Assembly (NCBI GenBank): GCA_039566865.1
Contig: CM076944.1
Span: forward strand, 7,586,501-7,650,500
Source of the DNA: Aurelia coerulea
Lineage: Eukaryota; Cnidaria; Scyphozoa; Semaeostomeae; Ulmaridae
Direction: 5' to 3'
DNA length: 64,000 nucleotides
The notes under the pieces are model-generated. The model searched no databases. It had not been told where the DNA came from and worked only from the letters and a program-made list of their open reading frames with translations. How positions within the stretch are numbered: the first letter of the stretch is position 1; each line of letters opens with the position of its first letter. The position numbers and the translations under genes are program-made. Below are positions 39,501 through 40,804 of the stretch, piece after piece.

Positions 39501-40131
39501 TGTTGTCATCTACCCATCTACATCCAAAACAAAAAGCTGGCATTTGCCATTAGCTGTAAAGGTTCAAAACAAGCTTGTCCCCCGTGATGCCCTTTTAAGA
39601 GCCATTAACAAGACATGCACTGGAATCAGAAAAACTTCAAGATATTGGGTTTATTGTAACTCGACACATTTCCTAATTACAGAGCTTGGGATCCCACCAA
39701 AAGGCGAATACAAAACGAAGAATATCGATTACACAATGTATATGTTGATTGGTGGAGCAGTGGGCCTAATCTTGATCATCGTTGTGATTTTGATGATAAT
39801 TTCACGAAGAAGACGACAACGTTCAATCGTTATGAACAACGGAAGAGATGGTGCTTCGCAGTTAATCTCAGAGAGCGATGGCAGCTATTATGATGCAATG
39901 GTAAGACATATGGCGAAACGGCAAGAAGAAAGTGAGGCAGAATCTGAATACCCGATGAGCAGTGCAGATGAATTTGAGCCTAGGCATAATAACAGGATGT
40001 TTACCAACCCAATCGCTATGTCTGTTTGTACCATCGAATCTGAGCAAGTCGATGATGCCATTCTTATGGAGCCAGGCAAAATTATTGTTAACCCAGTCTA
40101 CGATCAAGTCAATAAACCGTCTACTGATTAA
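6250..40131 (+). CDS. cadherin/EGF single-pass membrane protein (spliced gene, 5' incomplete)
   Basis: Sixteen exons (6250-6550, 8411-9009, 9455-9990, 11999-12170, 15042-15286, 16766-17098, 17347-17551, 18784-18994, 19958-20089, 20889-20960, 21263-21439, 24561-24755, 33460-33605, 35118-35495, 36374-36609, 38209-40131) join at GT-AG sites with matching phases. The product has 13-14 cadherin linker motifs of the D.N(E/D).P kind, with P.EN and LDYE-type calcium-site motifs. EGF-like modules, an unassigned extracellular domain, one TM helix and a short tail follow. It is probably a calcium-dependent adhesion receptor at the cell surface. No laminin-G domain and no classical catenin-binding motif were seen, so this is neither a classical cadherin nor a complete Fat. 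Two frame-breaking indels (exons 6 and 13) must be resolved before calling it intact. Confidence 0.85.
6591..7562. mobile_element. CCGGGTGAGTCA-family foldback element, diverged copy
   Basis: The ends CCACCGGTGATTAAGAAAAA and TTTTTTCTTACTCTCCTGG are imperfect complements with TA at both flanks. Internal blocks match the copy at 13139-13791, including a CCCTCATAATTTCAG stretch. A smaller MITE (7215-7330) is nested inside. No coding capacity. Confidence 0.65.
7215..7330. mobile_element. AGACTTATGAC MITE, copy 1
   Basis: AGACTTATGAC at the left is mirrored by GTCATAAGTC at the right. GAGTAGC occurs just outside both ends (7208-7214 and 7336-7342), with a few extra bases on the right. The interior matches the copy at 23186-23294 (CCCTTGTATCC, then AAAGAGCACAGGGAAA). 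The hairpin copy at 10437-10580 has the same ends and a clean 9-bp duplication. Confidence 0.7.
7607..7698. repeat. 24-bp tandem repeat
   Basis: AGGACTCATGATCCACAAAA-type units start at about 7607, 7628, 7652 and 7676. The last three are spaced exactly 24 bp and almost identical. This is a simple intronic minisatellite. Confidence 0.85.
8050..8360. mobile_element. foldback element in intron 1
   Basis: A block ending CGAGATGTTTTCACAG (to about 8146) is mirrored by CTGTGAAAACATCGCGGC (from about 8258). The match continues outward on both sides (GCGGTTTTCAAGG / TTAAAAACCGC, then CGGTAGAAAACG / CCGTTTTCC). Arms are about 100 bp around a 110-bp centre. Its right end lies about 50 bp from the exon 2 acceptor. 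No target duplication was resolved. Confidence 0.55.
8411..9009 (+). CDS. cadherin exon 2
   Basis: The acceptor is TTTCTTTCCAG and the donor AAG|GTAAGT. The exon starts by completing the DVNEKP linker and ends in phase 0. It spans one complete cadherin repeat (VDVDENAG start, IDFEKARSFDIRVRSQD middle, KDINDKP linker) and most of the next (LPENATKG start, VSDNGEPVMK end). It holds an inserted Cys pair within the first repeat (C..LGGQNC). Confidence 0.9.
9455..9990 (+). CDS. cadherin exon 3
   Basis: The acceptor is TTTATTCACAG and the donor ACAG|GTATGT, with two bases over at the end. It continues the last strand of the repeat begun in exon 2 (TSKDFIIIVKDVNEAP) and encodes a full repeat ending EIIDENDKP. 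It then starts the next repeat (VTVNENRND, then TQDEDLSQNH). Two cysteines in the middle repeat are spaced CSSLKKNGKHLYTGC. Confidence 0.9.
10026..10430. mobile_element. GGGCGTATTTTTTGGGCATC foldback element
   Basis: GGGCGTATTTTTTGGGCATC at the left is mirrored by GATGCCCAAAAGAATACGCCC at the right. Inner blocks CTGAAAACGGTAGA and ACCGTTTTCAG are also complementary. It lies just inside intron 3, 35 bp after the exon 3 donor, and is followed at once by the MITE at 10437. Confidence 0.65.
10437..10580. mobile_element. AGACTTATGAC hairpin MITE with 9-bp target duplication
   Basis: A 144-bp near-perfect hairpin starts TAGACTTATGACATTTCG and ends with its complement. It is bounded by the direct repeat CCCTTATAC at 10428-10436 and 10581-10589. 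The arms pair over about 55-60 bp with a short loop. It shares terminal sequence with the copies at 7215 and 23186. Confidence 0.9.
10643..11711. mobile_element. AACAAGGGCAG-family foldback element, copy split by a hAT-like insert
   Basis: The left arm starts AACATTGGCAGATTTTGTAA and contains the same inner blocks as the 2869 copy (a GACACCTCAATTCAAAG stretch, then a CGGGTAAATCTAAAGTTC stretch). The right arm mirrors it up to 11210, is interrupted by the 460-bp element at 11211-11670, and resumes to about 11711. Rejoining at the 8-bp duplication restores a continuous arm, so the order of insertion is clear. Confidence 0.75.
11211..11670. mobile_element. hAT-like non-autonomous element with perfect 8-bp duplication
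   Basis: The ends CAGGAACGCCG and CGGCGTCCCTG are complementary with one mismatch. The flanking 8-bp direct repeat AACGCAAC at 11203-11210 and 11671-11678 is perfect. CAGGG-type termini with 8-bp duplications are the hallmark of hAT transposons. The interior is locally very G/C rich near both ends and has no coding frame of note. Confidence 0.88.
11712..11998. other. end of intron 3
   Basis: Apart from the pyrimidine-rich acceptor region (TTCTCTCCTTTGTTCCAG) I see no feature here. Confidence 0.4.
11999..12170 (+). CDS. cadherin exon 4
   Basis: The first T completes a Ser codon with the AG carried over from exon 3, giving HSYRIIN, the B-strand of a cadherin repeat. FDYEKENKYIFTVETTDNGKPP follows and the exon ends FTLQ in phase 0 at CTACAA|GTAAGT. 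Exon 5 continues with VMDMNEAP, so the junction is well supported. The last 30 bp and the donor are the first unit of a tandem array that fills the start of intron 4. Confidence 0.9.
12141..13013 (+). repeat. 122-127 bp tandem array of a splice-donor segment
   Basis: The end of exon 4 plus its donor (ATGTCATTTCG...CTCTACAAGTAAGT) is repeated downstream in tandem. CTACAAGTAAGT-type donor cores have their GT at 12171, 12298, 12420, 12542, 12665, 12788 and 12915, a spacing of 122-127 bp. Each later unit retains about 30 bp of exon-like sequence, often CGTATGAATTTCC where the exon has CGAAGGAATTTCA. About 90 bp of intronic sequence containing GAGAGTGGGGCTGGTTGTGA follows. A last partial unit ends at about 13013. 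Confidence 0.9.
13139..13791. mobile_element. CCGGGTGAGTCA foldback element, copy 3
   Basis: TA-flanked ends CCGGGTGAGTCAGAAAAAAG and CTTTTTTCTGACTCACCCGG-type complement enclose 653 bp. The internal mirror includes CCCCTAAATAGG...CCAGGGGGAGG and GGGAGAATGG. This is the cleanest copy of the family in the window and lacks the nested insert seen at 2869. Confidence 0.85.
13902..14425. mobile_element. AGCATAGG..CAAATCTTTAAAAA foldback element, copy D
   Basis: It starts TAGCATAGGTTTCAAATC and ends GATTTGGAACCAATGCT. The interior contains mirrored blocks seen in the copies at 24795, 31046, 31609 and 33648 (a TTGAAAGAAACTTTA-like stretch, then CTCAAATGAGTTGAAAT). A younger foldback element has inserted against its right end at 14429. 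Confidence 0.7.
14429..15009. mobile_element. AACAAGGGCAG foldback element, copy next to exon 5
   Basis: It begins AACAAGGACAGCATGAG and ends with the complement GTCCTTGTT. TGCTGCCT flanks it at 14421-14428 and 15011-15018 as an 8-bp duplication. Its right end lies about 30 bp upstream of the exon 5 acceptor. The right-hand copy of the duplicated target is therefore part of the presumed pyrimidine-tract or branch region. Confidence 0.85.
15042..15286 (+). CDS. cadherin exon 5
   Basis: The acceptor TTTTTATGTAG is followed by GTA in phase 0. The translation VMDMNEAPTSIELSND completes the linker begun by FTLQ of exon 4. DENSAVGTL and a repeat body ending LNFEEKAR follow. The donor is CCAG|GTGAGA with two bases over. 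Confidence 0.88.
15420..16100 (+). mobile_element. 5'-truncated LINE with poly(A) tail
   Basis: A continuous frame of about 160 codons (15426-15911) encodes the thumb/C-terminal part of a non-LTR reverse-transcriptase protein: YRGIVEPHFRYC.VWG, KLQKLQNRAARII, AFRGAKIWNDL and FKNKIKGLL. A 3' untranslated hairpin (GGCCCCCTGAAAATC...GACGGGGCTACCGTG) and an A-run at about 16074-16100 follow. The intact frame and clean poly(A) indicate a relatively recent insertion in intron 5. The same 3' hairpin occurs in the copy near 58570-58900. Confidence 0.85.
16101..16765. other. remainder of intron 5
   Basis: I find no transposon end, RNA gene or exon-like frame here beyond the exon 6 acceptor (TCTGATTCTTTGCAG). 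Confidence 0.35.
16766..17098 (+). CDS. cadherin exon 6 with an apparent 7-bp frameshift
   Basis: Starting at 16766 in the phase set by exon 5, the frame reads SHSIIVECTDDGVPYKSLER and then runs to a stop. The rest of the repeat boundary (LTININDVNEAP) and the next repeat (VRENYPLVTVG, LNYERKSVYKISVRATDQGG) are in a frame offset by 7 bases at about 16823-16836, where AAGAGCTTGG occurs twice in a row. Both halves are typical cadherin and the spacing to the linker is right if 7 bases are discounted. The exon ends GGG|GTGAGT with one base over. Either the assembly or this allele has an indel, or the gene is damaged. Confidence 0.8.
17347..17551 (+). CDS. cadherin exon 7
   Basis: The acceptor is CATCTACTTTCAG. 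The first two bases complete the Gly left by exon 6, and LSVTENYTILVQDINDSP finishes the repeat. PIEESAKPRTPV and DEDFDQIHTYSIES begin the next. The donor is CGAG|GTATGA with two bases over. A mariner-like foldback element starts only 18 bp after the donor. Confidence 0.85.
17570..18095. mobile_element. CCGGGTGTCCC foldback element
   Basis: CCGGGTGTCCCAAATGAAAG at the left mirrors a TTTTTTGGGACACCCGG end at the right, with TA on both flanks. Inner blocks TTCTTTTTTTGTCAAG and TCAAAGAAAAAAATTTATC are also mirrored. Its CCGGGTG terminus is shared with the CCGGGTGAGTCA and CCGGGTGCGCC families, though the interiors differ. Confidence 0.8.
18180..18780 (-). mobile_element. LINE remnant, minus strand, against the exon 8 acceptor
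   Basis: On the minus strand the frame from about 18770 down to 18403 encodes a LINE reverse-transcriptase C-terminus: QLLMTEVYKAKSG, NYNLRHG-like, LGNRLWSTLPNAVK, then W.GENCNCRLC. An AT-rich (AAT)n-like tail lies near 18180-18245. The 5'-truncated end stops within a few bases of the acceptor of cadherin exon 8, so exon 8 may use an acceptor partly made by the LINE junction. Confidence 0.75.
18784..18994 (+). CDS. cadherin exon 8
   Basis: The acceptor TGATCCTAG is weak. The first G completes the codon from exon 7 and the translation reads ALPGKFTIDAKTGLIITTSSGIDYEEFKAFKITVM in pieces typical of a cadherin repeat. It ends with VKDVNHPPTD and FNGTE. The donor GAG|GTAGGC is phase 0. Frame and content match both neighbours. 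Confidence 0.85.
19027..19208. mobile_element. TTGTTGGGGAGACGAGAT hairpin MITE
   Basis: TTGTTGGGGAGACGAGAT at the left is mirrored by ATCTCGTCTCCCCAACAA at the right. Inner arms pair too (TTTGTCCGAGGAAAC / TTACTCGGACAAAC and GTGTCCCCC / GGGGGACAC). It is about 182 bp and lies 32 bp past the exon 8 donor. The target duplication was not resolved. Confidence 0.75.
19657..19719. repeat. GCCCCATAGT minisatellite
   Basis: Alternating GCCCCATAGT and GCCCCATA words repeat about four times. This is a simple tandem repeat in intron 8 without other features. Confidence 0.85.
19958..20089 (+). CDS. cadherin exon 9
   Basis: The acceptor TTTGTGTTGCAG is followed by GTA in phase 0. The exon encodes VKENSPEGHIVGNVTVIDPDN, the A-strand and first calcium-site region of a repeat, and ends LPFA in phase 0 at GCG|GTAAGT. 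Confidence 0.88.
20626..20810. repeat. remnant similar to the 53570-54674 element interior
   Basis: AGCAATAATGCACCGTTGATGTGGCC and the next 130 bp match, imperfectly, the signal-peptide-like segment of the TTAA foldback element at 53671-53820. The match includes the GTTGTTTTC block and the TTCCTTCGTTCTTGCCTC region. Here the frame is broken. It is an older relic of that element or of the gene it captured. Confidence 0.6.
20889..20960 (+). CDS. cadherin exon 10 (72 bp)
   Basis: The acceptor is ATTTTATCCCTTAG and the donor AAG|GTATGT; both phases are 0. The 24 codons encode ISSEYTLIVNGAIDYEKLD and a short continuation. This is the middle of a repeat whose start is exon 9 and whose end is exon 11. 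Confidence 0.85.
21043..21088. mobile_element. minimal CCGGGTGAGTCA element
   Basis: CCGGGTGAGTCAAAAAAGAA is followed after only a few bases by the opposite terminus, GGACTCACCCTG. TA lies at the left flank. It looks like an internally deleted copy reduced to its two ends. Confidence 0.65.
21263..21439 (+). CDS. cadherin exon 11
   Basis: The acceptor TTTTATTTTAAG is followed by GTA in phase 0. The exon encodes VTCTDDRIDPHNISRTFVV, then a VLNVNEAP linker and the start of the next repeat (IAENQDVGSF, VDPDNK). It ends in phase 0 at AAG|GTGATA, a weaker donor. Confidence 0.85.
21692..22143. mobile_element. CCCAGGGGGG foldback element with ACCCAAAAAA repeats
   Basis: The left end is a G-run followed by GTACTCGGGTATATTTAGGA. 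It is mirrored by TCCTGAATATACCAGTGTAC and CCTCCCTGGG at the right, with AGGGGTGCTCAGG and its complement inside. Between them are many copies of a GACCCAAAAAAATAA-like word. It shares the word and the architecture with the large element at 60711-62916. Confidence 0.65.
22144..23185. other. intron 11, first part
   Basis: A short inverted repeat (GGAGGTGCGCTG...AGCTCCTCC, about 22706-22790), a GGTATCCAA tandem motif near 22850-22880 and a T/TTTG-rich run near 23110-23160 are present. No coding exon or complete transposon could be supported. Confidence 0.4.
23186..23294. mobile_element. AGACTTATGAC MITE, copy 3, 9-bp duplication
   Basis: TAGACTTATGACGATAAG at the left and CATAAGTCA at the right are complementary. 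TGCTTCAAC flanks at 23177-23185 and 23295-23303. The interior is nearly the same as the copy at 7215-7330. Confidence 0.85.
23331..23660. repeat. relic of the AGCATAGG foldback family
   Basis: Blocks such as AAACGAGAAAAGCTAGGTGC, TCTTGAAGATTGTGCCA, GATATCAAAAATTGCCA and AAGTTTCTTTCAAGCCAT match internal parts of the elements at 31046-32114. Both termini are missing. Confidence 0.55.
24226..24440. repeat. dispersed ACTACACTACAAGGACGATA repeat, copy 2
   Basis: It matches the repeat at 3955-4240 over ACTACACTACAAGGACGATA, then a short hairpin and GTAACTAAACTAAAATTAAA-like sequence. It lies upstream of exon 12. Confidence 0.5.
24561..24755 (+). CDS. cadherin exon 12
   Basis: The acceptor CTTTTATTCCCAG is followed by GTG in phase 0. 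The exon encodes a repeat body: ITIQLLPELDGAAFRLVDG, FNYEQKNIFNVKIRASDNGRP and KIFNIT. It ends in phase 0 at ACG|GTGAGC. Exon 13, 8.7 kb away, begins with the expected VTDVNERP linker. Confidence 0.88.
24795..25318. mobile_element. AGCATAGG foldback element, copy E, 9-bp duplication
   Basis: The left end AGCATAGGCTCCAAATC is mirrored by GATTTGGAACCTATGCT. The flanking 9-bp direct repeat ATTCACTCT at 24786-24794 and 25319-25327 is perfect. The 524-bp interior folds on itself (TTAGCTAATTCTCTATAATT near the left, TATAGATAATTATCTAAAG near the right). This copy defines the termini of the family. Confidence 0.88.
25353..25446. repeat. (ATTC)n-(AGTC)n compound microsatellite
   Basis: About 30 bp of ATTC repeats pass directly into about 60 bp of AGTC repeats. 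They lie shortly beyond the foldback element above. Confidence 0.95.
25972..26813. mobile_element. CCGTTTGTCCCAAAAA foldback element carrying a SINE
   Basis: CCGTTTGTCCCAAAAAAATG at the left is an imperfect mirror of TTTTTGGCACACCGGG at the right, with TA flanks. Inner mirrored blocks include GCGATGTGAAGTTTGC / AAATTCACATCGC and AAAGCTCAAATTTGC / GCAAATTTGAGCTTT. A tRNA-derived SINE (26090-26335) interrupts the left arm. Confidence 0.7.
26090..26335 (-). mobile_element. tRNA-derived SINE, family 1
   Basis: Read on the minus strand, the segment begins GGTGTTGTGGTGCAGTGG, which contains a polymerase III A-box-like TGGTGCAGTGG. About 45 bp later comes the B box GGGTTCGATACCC. The tRNA-related head is followed by an unrelated body ending near a stretch on the plus strand reading AGGTGAAGTTGCG. 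A second copy, split by another transposon, lies at 28640-29165. The head does not fold as a good functional tRNA. Confidence 0.75.
26871..27215. mobile_element. AACAAGGGCAG foldback element, short copy
   Basis: AACAAGGGCAGATTTTGTAA at the left and TCTGCCCTTGT at the right are complementary. CTTTGCATG and CTTTGGATG flank as a 9-bp duplication with one mismatch. The right arm is internally deleted compared with the 2869 copy. Confidence 0.75.
27470..27790 (+). mobile_element. LINE remnant, reverse-transcriptase thumb region
   Basis: The frame encodes VHKRALRILLHDYDASFEEL, then IHVKNLQNLLIEVYNSLNC, the segment just before the C-terminal domain of a LINE reverse transcriptase. A diverged continuation follows to about 27740. 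It ends without a recognisable C-terminal cysteine motif. Insertion lies in the 8.7-kb intron 12. Confidence 0.7.
27791..28639. other. intron 12, middle stretch
   Basis: A GGGTACTC-rich patch at about 28115-28230, where GGGTACTC and its complement GAGTACCC-like words occur repeatedly, is the only structure I note. No exon-like frame or complete transposon was found. Confidence 0.4.
28640..29165 (-). mobile_element. tRNA-derived SINE family 1, copy split by a poly-G element
   Basis: The plus-strand segment 28640-28800 matches the SINE at 26090-26335 (AAGTTACGGTTTTTAGCAAC, CCCCTTGTCATGGC, GCTGTAAAGTCAG). It breaks off at GAGCCCAT and resumes after 29133 at GAGCCACAACACCATC. The poly-G element therefore inserted inside it, with GAGCC on both sides. 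Confidence 0.7.
28802..29133. mobile_element. homopolymer-G-ended repeat element, copy 1
   Basis: A run of 11 G then TTCTTCC opens the element; GGCCAAGAA followed by a run of 14 C closes it. GG..GTTCTT and its complement therefore form the terminal inverted repeat. Between them a roughly 30-bp word built around GGTCTAGCCAAGGGTACC is repeated, with substitutions, about seven times. Other copies lie at 32332-32719 and, inverted, 45907-46246. It encodes no long protein. Confidence 0.75.
29887..30190. mobile_element. GAGGGGCAAATCACT foldback with AAATCAC minisatellite
   Basis: CGAGGGGCAAATCACTGA at the left is mirrored by AGTGATTTGCCCCTCG at the right. The interior is some 20 repeats of A(n)TCAC words on one strand. 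The outer flanks (GTTTACACTATGCCGG near 29685 and 29758, GTTTACACTAGGCCAG near 30238) suggest it sits inside another inverted-repeat element spanning about 29680-30260. Hairpins with related GAGGGGTGTAT ends occur at 58208 and 59637. Confidence 0.6.
30300..30719. mobile_element. foldback remnant with a CCGGTA right end
   Basis: TTTAGACCCATGGGAACGAG at about 30397 is mirrored by a CTGGGTCTAAA block at about 30590. GTTCGATTCTGG and CCAGAATTGAA-like blocks pair inside. The right end TTTTTTCCCGGTA resembles the CCGGGTGAGTCA family terminus, but the left terminus is not clear. Related sequence lies at 50500-50800 and 52060-52286. Confidence 0.5.
30752..31000 (+). mobile_element. tRNA-derived SINE, family 2, (TACC)n tail
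   Basis: The head 30752-30832 has an A box TGGCCGAGTGG, a B box GGTTCGAATCC and a GCGCG/CGCGC acceptor-like stem. It is related to a class II (Ser/Leu-like) tRNA, with CGT in the anticodon position. The anticodon stem pairs poorly, so it is not a working tRNA gene. An unrelated body of about 155 bp follows and ends in ACGTTAAATATGA and a (TACC)n tail at about 30986-30999. This layout is diagnostic for a SINE. Confidence 0.85.
31046..31608. mobile_element. AGCATAGG foldback element, copy A
   Basis: The ends ACATAGTGCTCAAGTCTTTA and AGATTTGAGCCCTATGCT are imperfect mirrors. Inner blocks GATATCTCGGATTAGTTTC and GAAAAATCAAGATATC pair. It lies head-to-tail with copy B; only about 2 bp separate the termini. 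Confidence 0.75.
31609..32114. mobile_element. AGCATAGG foldback element, copy B
   Basis: It opens ACATAGGGCTCAAATCTAAG and ends AGATTTGAGCCGTATGCT. The interior is closely similar to copy A (CTGTAAATCTGCCGTGGC, TTTCAATATGGCGGC). The two form a tandem pair, probably by insertion of one next to the other or by duplication. Confidence 0.75.
32245..32331. mobile_element. left half of an AGAGCC TTAA-type element
   Basis: AAAGAGCTGTTGTCACCCAG and the next 70 bp match the left arm of the elements at 35851, 47370 and 53570. The poly-G element at 32332 starts immediately afterwards and the right half is missing. Confidence 0.6.
32332..32719. mobile_element. homopolymer-G-ended repeat element, copy 2
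   Basis: CAC plus a 12-base G run and TTCTTCC at the left mirror GGCCAAGAA, a 20-base C run and GTG at the right. This is the longest copy, with about nine GTCTAGCCAAGGGTA-type internal repeats. The G/C runs make exact boundaries uncertain by a few bases. Confidence 0.8.
32752..33358. mobile_element. CCGGGTGCGCC foldback element, copy 2
   Basis: CCGGGTGCGCCAAAATAAAC at the left mirrors a TATTTTGACGCACCCGG end. The left flank is TA and the right flank TT. It lies 101 bp upstream of cadherin exon 13. Confidence 0.85.
33460..33605 (+). CDS. cadherin exon 13 with an apparent +1 frameshift
   Basis: After the acceptor TTTTATTCTAACAG the frame reads VTDVNERPTDI, the linker required by exon 12. It then loses register: the remaining cadherin text (STVAENSAKGTKIGEF, STEDEDQHQEYKYSLIS) is in the frame one base later, with the shift at GATATTAACATT, about 33488-33496. 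In the phase-0 frame a stop appears at about 33559. The exon ends CAA|GTGAGT with one base over, which fits exon 14. Confidence 0.8.
33648..34153. mobile_element. AGCATAGG foldback element, copy C
   Basis: AAATCTTTAAAAAGGTGGGTGTAAAATTC at the left is mirrored by GAATTTTACACCAACTTTTT and AGATTTGAGCCCTATG at the right. CTGCCGTGGAAATT and TTTCCACGGCAG blocks pair inside. It follows exon 13 by about 45 bp. Confidence 0.75.
34286..34391. mobile_element. CTCGTCCCCAGGGCCTTTTGT hairpin MITE, copy 1
   Basis: CTCGTCCTCAGTGCCTTTTG at the left mirrors AAAAGGCCCTGGGGACGAG at the right. GGGACGAAGACGGAG and CTCCGTCCC pair inside. The same hairpin is at 55852-55942. Confidence 0.8.
34638..35117 (+). pseudogene. 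tandem partial copies of the start of cadherin exon 14
   Basis: After CAG at 34635-34637 the sequence ATCAATTCAAGATTCTCAGA encodes NQFKILRNHLCLHENLDFE. At 34934, after TTTACAG, a second copy encodes NQFEIHRNQLYFH. The true exon at 35118 encodes NHFELRGNHLCVLGSPDFE. Each copy has an acceptor in the same phase. They are separated by a GGTGACTTCT...CTCCTCCATTGA unit of about 107 bp, present three times (34713, 34820, 34993). Copy 1 stays open for about 29 codons and then stops. Neither copy has a strong donor. Confidence 0.75.
35118..35495 (+). CDS. cadherin exon 14
   Basis: The acceptor is TTTGCTCTTTACAG. The first two bases complete Asn with the A from exon 13, giving SLISNHFELRGN. The exon covers the end of one repeat (VIQVTDSGNPALTF, TVTDVNDPP) and most of the next (YPIPENNTMSKIV, VDEDSQQS, LLDFEKKPFLH). 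The donor is CATG|GTGAGT with one base over. Confidence 0.9.
35534..35670. mobile_element. CCGGGTGCGCC element, left-end fragment
   Basis: CCGGGTGCGTCAATATAAAC and about 130 bp of left arm are present just after the exon 14 donor. The match stops at about 35670 and no right terminus follows. Confidence 0.7.
35851..36347. mobile_element. AGAGCC TTAA-type foldback element next to exon 15
   Basis: AAGAGCCATTGTCACCCAGA, then GTACCTTGC, is mirrored by GCAAAGGACCTTGGGTG at the right. TTCAGACTGTATGAAAATC and ATTTTAGGCAGTCTAAC pair inside. The right end lies about 26 bp before the exon 15 acceptor. The TTAA flanks are degenerate in this copy. Confidence 0.7.
36374..36609 (+). CDS. cadherin exon 15
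   Basis: The acceptor is TTGTTTTCTACAG. The bases TA complete Val and the exon reads VTVECFDDGTPALSI, then PVLDSNEEP and PENPPVGSVVGRL, then DQDAGQSHRYELL. The donor CATG|GTATGA is phase 0. The linker DSNEEP lacks the usual V/I but keeps the Asp, Asn and Glu ligands. Confidence 0.88.
36707..37288. mobile_element. CCGGGTGCGCC foldback element, copy 3
   Basis: The ends CCGGGTGCGCCAAAATAAAC and GTTTACTTTGGCGCACCCGG are flanked by TA. The interior matches copies 1, 2 and 4. It lies 97 bp past the exon 15 donor. Confidence 0.85.
37289..38208. other. rest of intron 15
   Basis: At 37300-37390 there is a string of GCGATTA/CGATTAG words related to the AACAAGGGCAG foldback interior. At 37690-37760 a remnant resembles the AGACTTATGAC MITE (GAGAGCACAGGGAAGCAGAC). 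Nothing else was recognised. Confidence 0.4.
38209..40131 (+). CDS. cadherin exon 16: last cadherin repeats, EGF modules, TM and tail
   Basis: The acceptor TCTTTTGGCAG is in phase 0; the frame runs 640 codons to a TAA at 40129. Residues 1-165 of the exon hold cadherin repeats with a VTDVNEAP linker and a degenerate last one. Residues about 168-345 hold four or five cysteine-rich EGF-like modules, two opening with a calcium-binding DINDC motif and a CFDFINRYQC consensus hydroxylation site. Residues about 345-505 form a domain I cannot name. A hydrophobic helix (MYMLIGGAVGLILIIVV onward, about 510-531) is followed by RRRRQR. The acidic, Ser/Glu-rich tail ends with NPVYDQV close to the C-terminus, an NPxY-type motif. 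The upstream frame extension to 38068 is intronic. Confidence 0.92.
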   Translation: MNENVSLLIVRNNSKLDYEMFPIQLPVSIKVTDNGHPSMSFTSTIQIEVTDVNEAPSNIRLIHTLGDKIPENVAIDTNFGELIADNPEGSRQQLTYSILNWNETFAITWPSSIMECKFPCPIPYLTVKGELNFDHEASYNLTVKVTDNGIPALSTQNIITVNVERTDPCYSGTLNCGREICQRINKTDGNCGCLAGYEPKKGACVQIDDCKSNCLYCEDSKKACQAKKECPACYNNATCDDELNNFKCNCLAGFTDKRCEADINDCAASPCKHGSCFDFINRYQCECDEGYEGRNCDANINDCNIDTCIDGKCTDLVAGFSCQCTDGISGLLCNRRDADCTPGICGKNRCVPPSYKDYASLSKGGQRAVCASDDQVAVLTFARAVVPQDLKQENKWKFEFSEFIKKMTDIPFFAVDLEEEASNGGFYRPTDVVIYPSTSKTKSWHLPLAVKVQNKLVPRDALLRAINKTCTGIRKTSRYWVYCNSTHFLITELGIPPKGEYKTKNIDYTMYMLIGGAVGLILIIVVILMIISRRRRQRSIVMNNGRDGASQLISESDGSYYDAMVRHMAKRQEESEAESEYPMSSADEFEPRHNNRMFTNPIAMSVCTIESEQVDDAILMEPGKIIVNPVYDQVNKPSTD

Positions 40132-40314
40132 GATGCTGCTCTTGCGTTTTGGTTTGCCCAGTGTACGGTTAAGTCAATCTACTGAGCCAAACAGTCGATG
40201 AATCTACTGTAGAAAATGCATTATGAGACTGTAGTTAAACGAACCATACAGTAAATAGATTTTAGATAATGATAGTAACACTGCAGCAAGGTTTTCTGCG
40301 GAAAAATATTGTAA

Positions 40315-40508
40315 TGGCAGTCTGTCCTGCATCTGATTGGCTGCAATAACGTCAAAGTTCAACAGAACAGATGGCTTTGTGAAAACAAAGGTTGGCTAAT
40401 CATTATCACTTTCTACGGCCGTAGAAAGTCAGTAGGATCACCAGCCATTCAATTCTCCTATTCATTTTATTGTTCTTATCACCCAATCAGATGCATGACA
40501 GACTGCCT
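40315..40508. mobile_element. AGGCAGTCTGTC TTAA-type MITE, copy 1
   Basis: GGCAGTCTGTCCTGCATCTG at the left mirrors CAGATGCATGACAGACTGCC at the right, followed by TTTAA. It is about 195 bp and contains a TTTCTACGGCCGTAGAAA palindrome. It lies in the 3' untranslated or flanking region of the cadherin gene, about 180 bp after the stop. Confidence 0.8.
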
Positions 40509-40598
40509 TTAAAGTAACTAAAGCTTCTATCACTATTGTGCGCATACAAAATTCTTCAAAAAGTATCAAAATATCGTTCGAATCAGATTCTGTTTCAA

Positions 40599-40800
40599 AG
40601 GCAGTCTGTCACGCATCTGACTGGCTGCAATAAGGTGCTAGAGTCACACAACAGATGTCTTTGTGAAACTGTGCACTTGAAACAAAGGAGAGCTGATTGC
40701 CATCACTTTGTACGGTTGTAGAAAGTCAGCAGGCTCAGTAGCTATTCAAATCTCCTATTTTAATTCCTGATTACCCAAACAGATGCGTGACAGGCTGTCT
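40599..40800. mobile_element. AGGCAGTCTGTC MITE, copy 2
   Basis: AAGGCAGTCTGTCACGCATC at the left mirrors a GATGCGTGACAGGCTGTCT end with TTAA after it. The centre has the same GTACGGTTGTAGAAAGTC block as copy 1. Confidence 0.8.
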
Positions 40801-40804
40801 TTAA

